Shown here: positions 15,333-23,171 of the stretch, piece by piece
Numbering within the stretch: the stretch's first letter is position 1
Layout of the letters: each line of letters opens with the position of its first letter
Assembly: GCA_023247035.1 (NCBI GenBank)
Contig: JAHFHG010000010.1
Coordinates: 1 to 50,600 of the forward strand
Origin: Candidatus Omnitrophota bacterium
Lineage (GTDB): Bacteria > Omnitrophota > Omnitrophia > Omnitrophales > Aquincolibacteriaceae
Length of the DNA: 50,600 nt
Reading direction: 5' to 3'
Position numbers and translations under genes: made by a program
Notes under the pieces: model-generated
What the model was told of the DNA's origin: nothing
Databases searched by the model: none
What the model saw: the letters and a program-made list of their open reading frames with translations, nothing else

Positions 15333-16109
15333 TCAACCTTTCCAATGACGCGTTTCGATGGAACGCAGGGTGAGAAAAAGAAAATAAAAATGGAAAAAAA
15401 CGAAATAGGCAATATGGCTGAGATCGAGAACCCCGAAGGTGAATTCTCGAAAATGATCCAGCGGCGAGAGCGCGGAAAAAAAATGCGCCCAAAAACCGTC
15501 GGTCACGCCGGCGACCCAGTCTAAAATCCAAAAAATCAAAAGACAGCCGAAGGTCACGATCGCGCTTACGATTTGGCTGTCTGCAAGGGATGAAATAAAA
15601 AGTCCCAGGGACAAATAAGCACTCCCCAAAAGCAAGAACCCCGCATACCCGATCGCAACCGGGCCCCAGTCCAGGTCGCCGCCGAGCTTTGAGAGGATCA
15701 AGACATAAACCAGCGTGGGCAGGAGCAGCATCTTAAGAAATCCGAGCAGGGCGAGAAATTTTCCCCACACGATCTCGAAATCGGACAAAGGATAGGTGAA
15801 AAGCAGTTCGAGGGTCTCCTGTTTTCTTTCTTCCGCAAAGGCGCGCATCGAAAGTAAAGGGACCCAAAAAATAAGGAGGCTTCCCATATTAAGGAAAAAA
15901 GAACTGAAAACAAACCGGGTAAGGCCGAGTCCCTGGACGGTCTCGTAAGCGCCCTTGGCGGCTTCGAGCGAAATTTTGGCGTACCCCAGCACGAAAAATG
16001 AAAAGAAAATGCCTGCGATCAGAAGAAAAAAAACGGAAACCAAAACCCCCGCCCAGGAATGAACGTAAGATTCAAAATCCTTGCGGGCCAGGACCAGGGC
16101 ATTCTTCAT
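15333..16109 (-). CDS. ABC-2 type transporter permease (GldF-like)
   Basis: A 258-residue integral membrane protein with six predicted hydrophobic segments. ABC-2 and GldF features include the N-terminal ALVLARKDFESYVHSWAG, the coupling segment LSMRAFAEERKQETLELLFTYPLSDFEIVWGKF, and the final segment preceding LSPLDHFREFTFGVLDL. Its ATG shares one base with the stop of the ATPase gene (TGATG), showing tight coupling. Together with the ATPase, GldG-like and DUF4340 proteins it makes a four-gene export system. Confidence 0.92.
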   Translation of the reverse strand: MKNALVLARKDFESYVHSWAGVLVSVFFLLIAGIFFSFFVLGYAKISLEAAKGAYETVQGLGLTRFVFSSFFLNMGSLLIFWVPLLSMRAFAEERKQETLELLFTYPLSDFEIVWGKFLALLGFLKMLLLPTLVYVLILSKLGGDLDWGPVAIGYAGFLLLGSAYLSLGLFISSLADSQIVSAIVTFGCLLIFWILDWVAGVTDGFWAHFFSALSPLDHFREFTFGVLDLSHIAYFVFFHFYFLFLTLRSIETRHWKG

Positions 16110-17116
16110 CAGAAATCCCTGCCGGATTTTTCGTCCAAAACGATTTTCATGAAAATTTCCTCAAGGCTCAGGCGGCCGGAACGGATCTCCAGAAGCGGGA
16201 GCTTGCGTTCCACGAAAAGGCGGCTGATGACGGGCCTCAAATCCTCATTCCGCGAGATGACCATAGAAAAGGAAACCTGGTCGTTTTTTTCTTCCGTCAC
16301 AGTGATCCGGTCAATGCCTGAAATCGACCTCAAAATATCGAGCGCCTCCTCTTTGCGGCAGCGATCGCCCATCACCACAAAAATTTCGTGGGCCTTCTTG
16401 AGGCCCGCTTCAAGCTCCTCGGTGGTTCCGCTCGCCACAACGCTCCCCCGGTTCATAATCAGCACCCGGTCGCAAACCATGCTGACCTCAGGCAGAATGT
16501 GCGTCGATAAAATCAGCGTGCGTTCCTTGCCGAGTTCACGGATCAGCGATCTTACTTCAACAATTTGTTTGGGATCCAGCCCGTTGGTCGGCTCGTCTAA
16601 AATCAAAACACCGGGGTCGCCGATTAAGGCCTGGGCAAGCCCAATGCGCTGGCGGTAGCCCTTGGAAAGCTGGCCGATCAGGCGGTTTTTCACCTCTCCC
16701 ACGCCGCAGCGCTGGAGCTTTTCTTCGATATGCGCCGCTCGTTTTCCGCGCGGCACATTTTTGATCCGGGCGACGAATCCCAGGAATTCCAAGACCTTCA
16801 TATCGCCATAAAGGCTGACCGATTCGGGCATATAACCGATGTGGCGCTTGGCCTCCTTAGGTTTCTTGAAAAGTTCGATTTCTCCGATCCAAACCCTTCC
16901 TTGGGTCGGCGGGAAAAATCCCGTAAGGATCCGCATTGCCGTTGTCTTGCCGGCGCCGTTAGGGCCCAGAAATCCCAAGACTTCCCCCTGCCGGATTTCA
17001 AAGGAAACGTGTTCAATAGCCCGGACATTGCCGAAGTTTTTGGAAATATCCTCAACCCGGACCATCACGGGGGCAACGGGAGGGGCGACTTCGAATTTCG
17101 GATCCGGGGAAGCCAT
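16109..17116 (-). CDS. ABC transporter ATP-binding protein (GldA-like)
   Basis: About 336 residues. Walker A is GPNGAGKTTAM, the Q-loop region follows, the signature is LSKGYRQRIGLAQAL, Walker B is VLILDEPTNGLDP and the switch His lies in STHILPE. The C-terminal about 90 residues (from EIFVVMGDRCRKEEA) form the regulatory extension seen in GldA and NatA-type ATPases. The ATG at 17116 shares a base with the tyrS stop (TAATG), so translation is coupled to tyrS; the longer open frame upstream only overlaps tyrS. It energises the permease encoded next. The transported substrate is not known. Confidence 0.93.
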   Translation of the reverse strand: MASPDPKFEVAPPVAPVMVRVEDISKNFGNVRAIEHVSFEIRQGEVLGFLGPNGAGKTTAMRILTGFFPPTQGRVWIGEIELFKKPKEAKRHIGYMPESVSLYGDMKVLEFLGFVARIKNVPRGKRAAHIEEKLQRCGVGEVKNRLIGQLSKGYRQRIGLAQALIGDPGVLILDEPTNGLDPKQIVEVRSLIRELGKERTLILSTHILPEVSMVCDRVLIMNRGSVVASGTTEELEAGLKKAHEIFVVMGDRCRKEEALDILRSISGIDRITVTEEKNDQVSFSMVISRNEDLRPVISRLFVERKLPLLEIRSGRLSLEEIFMKIVLDEKSGRDF

Positions 17117-18333
17117 TATTTGGAGTCCTGAAATTCCACCTTTGCAAATTTCCGTTTTCCGCACTGCACCAAAATCGGTTTGGAAAGCGTCACTGAAAAG
17201 GTCCAATCCGTGACGGTTTTTTGGTCCAGCTTGACGCCGCCCTGCTCGATCAAGCGCCTGGCCTCGTTTTTACTGGAGACAAGTCCCGTTTCTTTGAGGA
17301 GTGAAACCAGATCCATTTTTCGCGCGCTGAGTTTGATCGCCGGGATTTCATCGGGAAGCCCCTTTTCTTTAAAAATCCTGTCGAATTCGCCGCGCGCCTG
17401 CTCAGCCTCTTTTTTACCGTAATAACTCGCCACAATCGTTTCCGCGAGCTTTGCCTTCAAATTTCGCGGATCGTTTGAAAGTTTTTCCATCCACGGTTGA
17501 TAGTCCGCAGAAGGCAATCCGGAAACGTACTGAAAATATCGCGGGATTAAGTTGTCCGGGATCGACATCAGCTTGCCGAACATTTCCCTGGGCGAATCCT
17601 GGAGCGCGATCGCGTTGGCGAAGCTCTTGCTCATTTTTCGCGCGCCGTCCGTTCCTTCAAGCAAGGGAAGCGTCATCACCGTTTGAGGCTTCTGGCCCCA
17701 TATCTTCTGGAGCTCTCTTCCGACCAGAAGATTAAATTTCTGATCCGTTCCTCCCAGTTCGATATCGGCTTTCACCACCACGGAATCGTAGCCCTGAAGA
17801 AGAGGATATAAAAATTCGATGAGGGCAATGGGCCGGCCGGCTTTGTAACGCTTCTGAAAATCGTCGCGCTCCAGAAGCCGCGCTACGGTATATTGGGCCG
17901 TCAGATGGAGAAAATCCTGCGGCGTCATTTGATCCAGCCATTGACTGTTGGAGCATATCTCGGTCTTGGTGCGTTCCAAAATTTTGAAGACCTGCTCCTG
18001 ATAGGTGAGCGCATTCCGCTCCACTTCTTCAGGAGAAAGCATCGGCCGCGTTTCATTCCGCTGAGTAGGGTCTCCGATCCGCGCCGTAAAATCGCCGATG
18101 ATAAAAACGACCGTGTGCCCGAAGTCTTGAAATTGCCGGAGTTTCCGGAGCGGAACCGTGTGCCCCAAATGAAGGTCCGGGCTGGAAGGGTCGGCGCCGT
18201 ATTTAATTCTAAGAGGATTCCCCTTCTTGAGGGAAGAAGCGAGTTGAGCCTTAAATTCCTCCGGAGAAATAAGCTCTACGATACCTTCTGTCAGGACTTT
18301 AAACTGCGTTTCGAGGTCGCGCTGAGGCTGCAA
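17116..18333 (-). CDS. tyrS: Tyrosyl-tRNA synthetase
   Basis: Charges tRNA-Tyr. The class I HIGH motif appears as DLHLGHTVPLRKL and KMSKS as GARKMSKSFANAI. Substrate-binding residues lie around YGADPSSPD and the segment PLLQGYDSVVVKADIELGGTDQKFN. A C-terminal S4 RNA-binding domain (DLVSLLKETGLVSSKNEARRLIEQGGVKL) follows. At 405 residues it matches the TyrZ-type subclass. The frame opens with a TTG at 18333, and no ATG lies nearby, so the start is less certain. It leads the long run into the ABC operon. The upstream spacer carries several inverted repeats, and I see no T-box-like leader. Confidence 0.95.
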   Translation of the reverse strand: MQPQRDLETQFKVLTEGIVELISPEEFKAQLASSLKKGNPLRIKYGADPSSPDLHLGHTVPLRKLRQFQDFGHTVVFIIGDFTARIGDPTQRNETRPMLSPEEVERNALTYQEQVFKILERTKTEICSNSQWLDQMTPQDFLHLTAQYTVARLLERDDFQKRYKAGRPIALIEFLYPLLQGYDSVVVKADIELGGTDQKFNLLVGRELQKIWGQKPQTVMTLPLLEGTDGARKMSKSFANAIALQDSPREMFGKLMSIPDNLIPRYFQYVSGLPSADYQPWMEKLSNDPRNLKAKLAETIVASYYGKKEAEQARGEFDRIFKEKGLPDEIPAIKLSARKMDLVSLLKETGLVSSKNEARRLIEQGGVKLDQKTVTDWTFSVTLSKPILVQCGKRKFAKVEFQDSK

Positions 18334-18360
18334 TTTTTTCTATCTTTCTTTTTAAATGAA

Positions 18361-18410
18361 CGCGCGACGTTACGCCGACCTGCCGACCTGCCGACCGGCA
18401 GGAAAGGTAA
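18361..18410. repeat. Short direct and inverted repeats in the tyrS-lpxA spacer
   Basis: The string gacctgcc occurs twice in tandem and is followed by gaccggcagg, forming a ctgcc-gacc-ggcag hairpin. Outer arms (gacgttacg and ggtaacgcg) can also partly pair. The structure looks like a small dispersed palindromic unit rather than an operator. Confidence 0.5.
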
Positions 18411-18427
18411 CGCGCTGCGTGAATTTG

Positions 18428-18450
18428 ATCCGCCACGGGCTGTGGCGGAT
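18428..18450. repeat. Perfect 9 bp stem hairpin atccgccac-gggct-gtggcggat
   Basis: A perfect inverted repeat with a 5-base loop in the divergent spacer between tyrS and lpxA. It lacks a following T-run on either strand, so it is not an obvious terminator. It may be a dispersed repeat or a protein-binding site. Confidence 0.55.
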
Positions 18451-18548
18451 TCAACTTCGCTCAGAATTTATTTTATGACAAATTCTTGCAATTGTAGCAA
18501 GGAACAAAAACCACGTCAAACGCGGCGCGTAATTTGATTTTTTTCCTT

Positions 18549-18581
18549 TTCCACGACGGCGTGTTCCACGACGGCGTGGAA
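18549..18581. repeat. Two tandem 15 bp repeats ending in a hairpin, upstream of lpxA
   Basis: The unit ttccacgacggcgtg occurs twice head to tail (18549-18563 and 18564-18578). The second copy continues with gaa to form the inverted repeat ttccacg-acgg-cgtggaa. It sits directly ahead of the putative lpxA promoter. Confidence 0.6.
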
Positions 18582-18596
18582 CGAGGCGGCAGCTTG

Positions 18597-18605
18597 TGAT
18601 ACAAT
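18597..18605 (+). promoter_or_regulatory. Putative extended -10 promoter of lpxA
   Basis: TGATACAAT provides a TGn extension plus a TACAAT -10. Only 7 bases separate it from the lpxA ATG, so transcription would begin at or next to the start codon, giving a leaderless message. No convincing -35 lies 17 bases upstream. Confidence 0.45.
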
Positions 18606-18612
18606 TCCGCCC

Positions 18613-19458
18613 ATGTCAAAAGTTCATCCGACGGCGATCCTGGGAAAAAATGTCGCATTGGGCCCGGATAATACAATTGGCCCTCACGCGATCATTGAAG
18701 ACGGGGTAAAGTTCGGCGCGCGCAATATCCTGCACGCCGGCGCTTATGTTTGCTCAGGCACCGAGATCGGCAGCGAAAATGAAATCCATATGCACGCCGT
18801 AATCGGCCACGCGCCCCAGGATTTGGCTTATCAAGGCGCGGCGACCTTTACGAAAATCGGCGATAAAAATCAAATCCGCGAATTCGTCACCATTCACCGC
18901 GGCACCAAACCGGGAACCTCGACAGTCCTCGGCGATTGCAATTATCTGATGGCCTATTGCCACGTGGCGCACAACTGCGAGATCGGAGATCATGTCATTA
19001 TGGTCAATCAGGCGTCACTGACCGGCTACTGCATTGTCGAGGATCGCGCGTTTCTGTCCGGGATGACGGGCTTTCATCAATTCACCCGGATCGGACGCCT
19101 CGCCTTGGTCAGCGCGCTTTCGGCCTCCAATAAAGATGTCCCGCCCTATATGATTTGCGGAGGAAGGCCAGCGGTTGTGCTGGGCGTCAATGTCGTGGGC
19201 TTGAGGCGGGCGGGCGTTTCCTCCCCGGTCAGGCAGGAAATCACGCAGGCCTACAAATGGCTCTACCGCTCGGGGCTGAACGTCAGCCAAGCGCTCGAGG
19301 CGATGCGTAAGGATTTACAAAGTGAAGAAGTCCGGCACTTGATTCGTTTTATCGAGAGTTCAAAACGCGGAATTTTGGACGGTTCCGCGGAAGAAACGCT
19401 CAATCCTTCAAAAGGTAAAACTTCGCTGCAGGAAAGCTTGCCGGAATTGGAAGATTAA
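18613..19458 (+). CDS. lpxA: Acyl-ACP--UDP-N-acetylglucosamine O-acyltransferase
   Basis: First step of lipid A synthesis: transfers a 3-hydroxyacyl group to UDP-GlcNAc in the cytoplasm. At 281 residues it is a little longer than the usual 262. The N-terminal left-handed beta helix is built from hexapeptide repeats (VHPTAILGKNVALGPDNTIGP onward). His117 and His120 in CHVAHNC correspond to the His122/His125 pair of the E. coli enzyme, with the second being catalytic. The C-terminal helices carry NVVGLRRAGVSSPVRQEI. It is the only large plus-strand gene here and is separated from the other lipid A genes. It shows the organism makes an LPS-type outer membrane. Confidence 0.96.
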   Translation: MSKVHPTAILGKNVALGPDNTIGPHAIIEDGVKFGARNILHAGAYVCSGTEIGSENEIHMHAVIGHAPQDLAYQGAATFTKIGDKNQIREFVTIHRGTKPGTSTVLGDCNYLMAYCHVAHNCEIGDHVIMVNQASLTGYCIVEDRAFLSGMTGFHQFTRIGRLALVSALSASNKDVPPYMICGGRPAVVLGVNVVGLRRAGVSSPVRQEITQAYKWLYRSGLNVSQALEAMRKDLQSEEVRHLIRFIESSKRGILDGSAEETLNPSKGKTSLQESLPELED

Positions 19459-19491
19459 AAAGCGTGAAATCCGAATATCGGATTTCGCGCT
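19457..19491 (-). terminator. Intrinsic terminator between convergent lpxA and fabF
   Basis: A 14 bp stem with one G-T wobble (19461-19474 with 19478-19491, centre ata) fills the gap between the two convergent genes. On the minus strand it is followed by TTTT, making a terminator for rpsA-fabF. On the plus strand the tail is not T-rich, so it is at best a weak terminator for lpxA. Confidence 0.75.
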
Positions 19492-19506
19492 TCCGCTCTT
19501 GAGTGA

Positions 19507-20763
19507 TTAAATTTTCCCCACGATCAAAACGGAATTTTTCCCGCCGAAGCCGAAGGAATTTTTCATCGCGATTTCGATCTTCTTTTTCCGCGAGACATTG
19601 GGGACATAGTCGAGGTCGCACTCGGGATCGGGAACGCTGTAATTAAGCGTCGGCGGGATCTCTTCATTCTGCATTGCAAGTAAAGTCGCTATGAGCTCGA
19701 CGCTGCCCGCGGCGCCGATCAAATGCCCGATCATCGATTTGGTCGAACTGGCGGGAATTTGGTAAGCGGCCTCGCCGAAAACTTTTTTGATGATCAGCGT
19801 TTCGGTCTTGTCATTCAGCGACGTCGAGGTTCCGTGGGCATTTATATAATCAACGTTTTCCGGACTTATACCCGCGTCTTCCATCGCCATTTCCATCGCG
19901 CGGGCGGCCTGCGTTCCTTCCGGATCGGGCGCCGTCATGTGATAAGCGTCGCAGGTCATTCCATGGCCCAGAATTTCTCCGTAAATATGCGCCCCTCGCG
20001 CGCGCGCGTGCTCGTATTCTTCGAGAATGAGAATGCCCGCGCCCTCGCCGAGCACAAAACCGTCCCGGTCGCGGCTGAAAGGCCGTGAAGCGCCTTGCGG
20101 GTCGTCGTTTCGCGTCGAAAGCGCGCGCGCCACACAAAAAGCGGCAAGGATTCCAGGATAAATCGAGGCCTCGGCTCCTCCCATAATAAGAAAGTCCATT
20201 GCGCCGCTGCGGATCGCTTCAAAGGCGTAGCCGCCCGCATCCGAGGCGGAGGAACAGGCCGTGGCAATCGAAAAACTCGGGCCCGTAACGCCCAGCTCAA
20301 TGGAAACGTTGCTCGCGCAGGCATCCGGGAATGACGCAAGCGCGGTAAAAGGGTTGAGCCGCATCGGCCCTTTTTCCATTAAGGTAGTGTGCTGATTGAG
20401 AATATAACCGTGCCCCGCCATCGCCGTGCCGATAATGACCCCCGTTTTTTCGCGCGAGCCATTTTGACGGAAATCAAGGCGGGCATCTTCAACGGCCATC
20501 TTCGCGCAGGCCACGGCAAACTGCGAAGTGCGGTCCATTCTTTTCAAACGTTTCGGGTCAATATAGAGGGAGGGTTCGAAATTCTTGATCTCGCCCGCAA
20601 ACTGGGTAGTGAAACCGGAGGGATCAAAAGCGGTAATCGGGGAAATTCCGGAGCGGCCGTTTTTCAGGGCGTTCCAGAAGGCCTCTTTGCCAAAACCAAT
20701 CGGTGAAATGACGCCCAGCCCGGTGACGACAACGCGTCTTGCTTTGGATCTGACGTAGACCAC
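19507..20763 (-). CDS. fabF: 3-oxoacyl-[acyl-carrier-protein] synthase II
   Basis: Condenses acyl-ACP with malonyl-ACP during fatty-acid elongation. The catalytic triad is clear: Cys near residue 170 in SIATACSSASDAGGYAF, His in INAHGTSTSLND, and His in SMIGHLIGAAGSVE. At 418 residues it is the normal length. The N-terminal VVVTGLGVISPIGFGKEAFW is typical. It begins 6 bases after the rpsA stop, so the two are co-transcribed. No acpP or fabG lies alongside, which is unusual for a fabF. Other KAS II-like roles, for example in polyketide-like synthesis, are possible but less likely. Confidence 0.94.
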   Translation of the reverse strand: MVYVRSKARRVVVTGLGVISPIGFGKEAFWNALKNGRSGISPITAFDPSGFTTQFAGEIKNFEPSLYIDPKRLKRMDRTSQFAVACAKMAVEDARLDFRQNGSREKTGVIIGTAMAGHGYILNQHTTLMEKGPMRLNPFTALASFPDACASNVSIELGVTGPSFSIATACSSASDAGGYAFEAIRSGAMDFLIMGGAEASIYPGILAAFCVARALSTRNDDPQGASRPFSRDRDGFVLGEGAGILILEEYEHARARGAHIYGEILGHGMTCDAYHMTAPDPEGTQAARAMEMAMEDAGISPENVDYINAHGTSTSLNDKTETLIIKKVFGEAAYQIPASSTKSMIGHLIGAAGSVELIATLLAMQNEEIPPTLNYSVPDPECDLDYVPNVSRKKKIEIAMKNSFGFGGKNSVLIVGKI

Positions 20764-20769
20764 AAAATT

Positions 20770-22353
20770 TTAACGGGAATGCCGGCTGGAGGAAGAAATA
20801 GGCTCACCTTTGCAGGTTAAGGCAATCTTGCGCGCTTCGTGATCCACGTGGAGAATGCTCACATGAATAGGATCGCCTATTTTGTAGTTCTTCTCCAAAT
20901 CCGCGTGGGACACACTGCCGGGTATTTCGGAAATATGAACCAAACCTTCAAGCCCGTTATTGAGTTCGACAAAGAGCCCGAAATTGACAATGCGCGTGAT
21001 CTTGCCCGAAATCTGAAGCCCGGTCATGAGCTCTTGGGTGAGCTTGTCCCAAGGATCTTCCGTAAGCTGTTTCATCCCTAAGGAAATCTTTTTGGCCTCA
21101 ACGTCGACGGCAAGAATCATCACATCGACTTCGCTGCCCTTTTTGAGCAAGTCGCTCGGCCGAGTCACTTTATGAGTCCAGGAAATATCGGAAATGTGGA
21201 CAAGGCCGTCCACGCCGGGTTCCAGCTCAATAAAAGCCCCGTAATCCATGACGTTGCGGACCACGCCTTTGATCTGATCGCCGGTGCGGTATTTCTCACC
21301 GACGCGGGACCAAGGATTCTCTTGAATCTGCTTCATGCCTAAGGAAATTTTTTTGCCTTCTTTATCCAGATTCAAGATCACCACGTCGACCTCATCGCCG
21401 ACTTTCAAAAGTTCGGAAGGGTGCGTCACGCGCTTGGTCCAGGAAAGCTCGCTGATGTGCACGAGCCCCTCGATGCCGGGCTCCAATTCCACGAAAGCCC
21501 CGTAAGGCAAAATATTGACGACCTTGCCGTGAACTTGCGAACCCACCGTATATTTTTCTTCAACATCCTGCCAAGGGTTGCGCGTCTTTTGTTTTAAACC
21601 GAGGGAAATTTTTTCGTTTTGCCGGTCAATCCCGACGACAACGGCCTCAAGCTCGTCGCCGAGCTTCACGAGTTCGGAAGGATGGGAGATACGGCCCCAG
21701 CTCATGTCTGTAATATGAAGGAGCCCATCGAGGTCGCCGATGTCCATGAACACGCCGAAATCCGTAATGTTTTTGACGCGTCCTTTGACGGTCTGCCCGG
21801 CGGTGAGGGTCGAGATTTTTTTAGAGCGCGCTTCGTTTTTTTCTTTATCGAGATAATCCTTGCGGGAGACCACCACATTTTTTCGCTTGTGGTTGATTTT
21901 GACGATGATGAATTTTCCGGAAAGGCCCAGGAATTGATCCAAATTGCGCGTCGGCTTGCTGTCCACCAAAGAAGCGGGCAAAAAGGCCTCCATTCCGATG
22001 TCGACCATAAATCCGCCGCGCACTTTTTTAAATATCTTCCCCTCGACGATGCTGCCTTCTTGAGCATTGACCAGGATATCGTTCCACGTGCGCTGCCGGT
22101 CCGCCTTCTTTTTGGAAAGGACCACGATTCCTTCCTCATCCAAAAAGCTCTCAAATAAAACATCCGTCTCCGCCCCCACGCACACTTCCGAGGGATCGGG
22201 AAATTCATCCAGGCTTAAAACGCCTTCGGCCTTGTAGCCGATATCGACGATCACTTCTTTGCCGCGTATCGCCACTACTTTCCCCTTGACGACATCTCCC
22301 TCCTGGAAGATATGAATCGTTTTTTCATACAGGTCAGCGAACTGGGAACCCAT
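20770..22353 (-). CDS. rpsA: 30S ribosomal protein S1
   Basis: RNA-binding protein of the small subunit that brings structured mRNAs to the ribosome. At 527 residues it has six S1 (OB-fold) domains in a row. Domains 3-6 are the most alike, each with a G-V--I--FG-F/V-(D/E)---G--GL-H-S-(I/L)SW pattern (for example GLLHITDMSW, GLVHISELSW, GLVHISDISW, GLVHISEI). Domains 1-2 are divergent, as usual, with PDPSEVCVGAETDVLFES and AFLPASLVDSKP. The start has a strong AAGGAGG ribosome binding site, and a consensus promoter lies about 110 bases upstream. It is followed closely by fabF. Confidence 0.96.
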   Translation of the reverse strand: MGSQFADLYEKTIHIFQEGDVVKGKVVAIRGKEVIVDIGYKAEGVLSLDEFPDPSEVCVGAETDVLFESFLDEEGIVVLSKKKADRQRTWNDILVNAQEGSIVEGKIFKKVRGGFMVDIGMEAFLPASLVDSKPTRNLDQFLGLSGKFIIVKINHKRKNVVVSRKDYLDKEKNEARSKKISTLTAGQTVKGRVKNITDFGVFMDIGDLDGLLHITDMSWGRISHPSELVKLGDELEAVVVGIDRQNEKISLGLKQKTRNPWQDVEEKYTVGSQVHGKVVNILPYGAFVELEPGIEGLVHISELSWTKRVTHPSELLKVGDEVDVVILNLDKEGKKISLGMKQIQENPWSRVGEKYRTGDQIKGVVRNVMDYGAFIELEPGVDGLVHISDISWTHKVTRPSDLLKKGSEVDVMILAVDVEAKKISLGMKQLTEDPWDKLTQELMTGLQISGKITRIVNFGLFVELNNGLEGLVHISEIPGSVSHADLEKNYKIGDPIHVSILHVDHEARKIALTCKGEPISSSSRHSR

Positions 22354-22460
22354 AAAGGCAACGTCCTCCTTAAAGAAGAAAAATTTGAGATTAGACGGCG
22401 CGGCCGACTTTCCGAAAAATGCGAGTTTGTGGAATGAATCGGCTGTTTTGAAGCGAAGGG

Positions 22461-22487
22461 ATTATAACACAATAAGTTAGATTTCAA
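22461..22487 (-). promoter_or_regulatory. Sigma-70-type promoter of rpsA-fabF
   Basis: On the minus strand a perfect TATAAT (22461-22466) is preceded by TTGAAA (22482-22487, spacing 15) or the overlapping TTTGAA (spacing 16). It lies about 110 bases ahead of the rpsA ATG, leaving a leader that could host regulation of the S1 gene. Confidence 0.7.
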
Positions 22488-22531
22488 AGGGAAATTTCCG
22501 GACGCAAAATTTTTTGAAATCGAAAAAATTT

Positions 22532-22562
22532 TTGATCCTGCAGAAAAAAGCTGTGGTATAGT
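22532..22562 (+). promoter_or_regulatory. Putative extended -10 promoter for the secreted-protein gene
   Basis: TGGTATAGT (TGn plus TATAGT, 22554-22562) lies about 55 bases ahead of the ATG at 22617. A TTGATC (22532-22537) is present at a long spacing of 19. The region is divergent with the rpsA promoter. Confidence 0.45.
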
Positions 22563-22616
22563 TCTGTTTAAAATTTTTTGCAGACTTATCGTCGAACTTA
22601 GGATTTATTTAAACTT

Positions 22617-23072
22617 ATGGAAAATCCTTTTAAAACTAAAAAAATAGCCTGTGCTAACGCGGCGCTTGTGAGCGCGGCTCTTCTTTTCGCGGCTTCGTTC
22701 GCCTGGGCTGGCTGGTCTGCTTCCAGCCGTCTCAAAATCACAGAAGCTTTGATGACATCCCGAATGAACGGCGCGCGCCGCCCGGCTCAAGCGGCTTCGG
22801 AATTCGCCGCCGGAACCACTGCCGTTTACTGCTGGTTTTCGTGGAAAAATGCCAAGCCGGGATTGCAGATGACGACGCGGTGGCATTACACCTCCAGCCT
22901 TATCCCCATTCTGGATTCCTCATTGACGCTGAATCGTGTCGCCGACAACGGTGTCATCTCCTTGCGGATGCCGGCCGGGAAAACTTTCCCGACCGGGAGT
23001 TATCGATTGGACTTTGAAGTCAAAGGGGAGGTCGTTAAATCCGTCTCTTTTGCGGTTTCTTCGCAGACCTAA
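22617..23072 (+). CDS. Small exported protein of unknown function
   Basis: A 151-residue protein with a typical Sec signal peptide: basic start (NPFKTKKI), hydrophobic core (ALVSAALLFAASF) and a cleavage site after AWA near residue 31. The mature part, about 120 residues, is strand-rich and ends in FPTGSYRLDFEVKGEVVKSVSFAV, a pattern like a small beta-sandwich (Ig-like) domain. There is no lipobox and no second membrane segment, so it is probably periplasmic or released. It is convergent with the large TPS exoprotein gene. I do not recognise the family. Confidence 0.75.
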   Translation: MENPFKTKKIACANAALVSAALLFAASFAWAGWSASSRLKITEALMTSRMNGARRPAQAASEFAAGTTAVYCWFSWKNAKPGLQMTTRWHYTSSLIPILDSSLTLNRVADNGVISLRMPAGKTFPTGSYRLDFEVKGEVVKSVSFAVSSQT

Positions 23073-23171
23073 TACGGCGTTTCTTAAATTCGTATAGGAT
23101 TAATCCGAAATATTCAGGACATTGAGCGTTCGAATTTGTTTCAGATTTTTCGGCTTTCGAGATTCTAAACG

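Noticed and set aside
22354-22460. Leader of rpsA as a riboswitch or S1 autoregulatory RNA
   Set aside because: The leader is about 100 bases, but I could not recognise a known fold; not enough evidence for a feature call.
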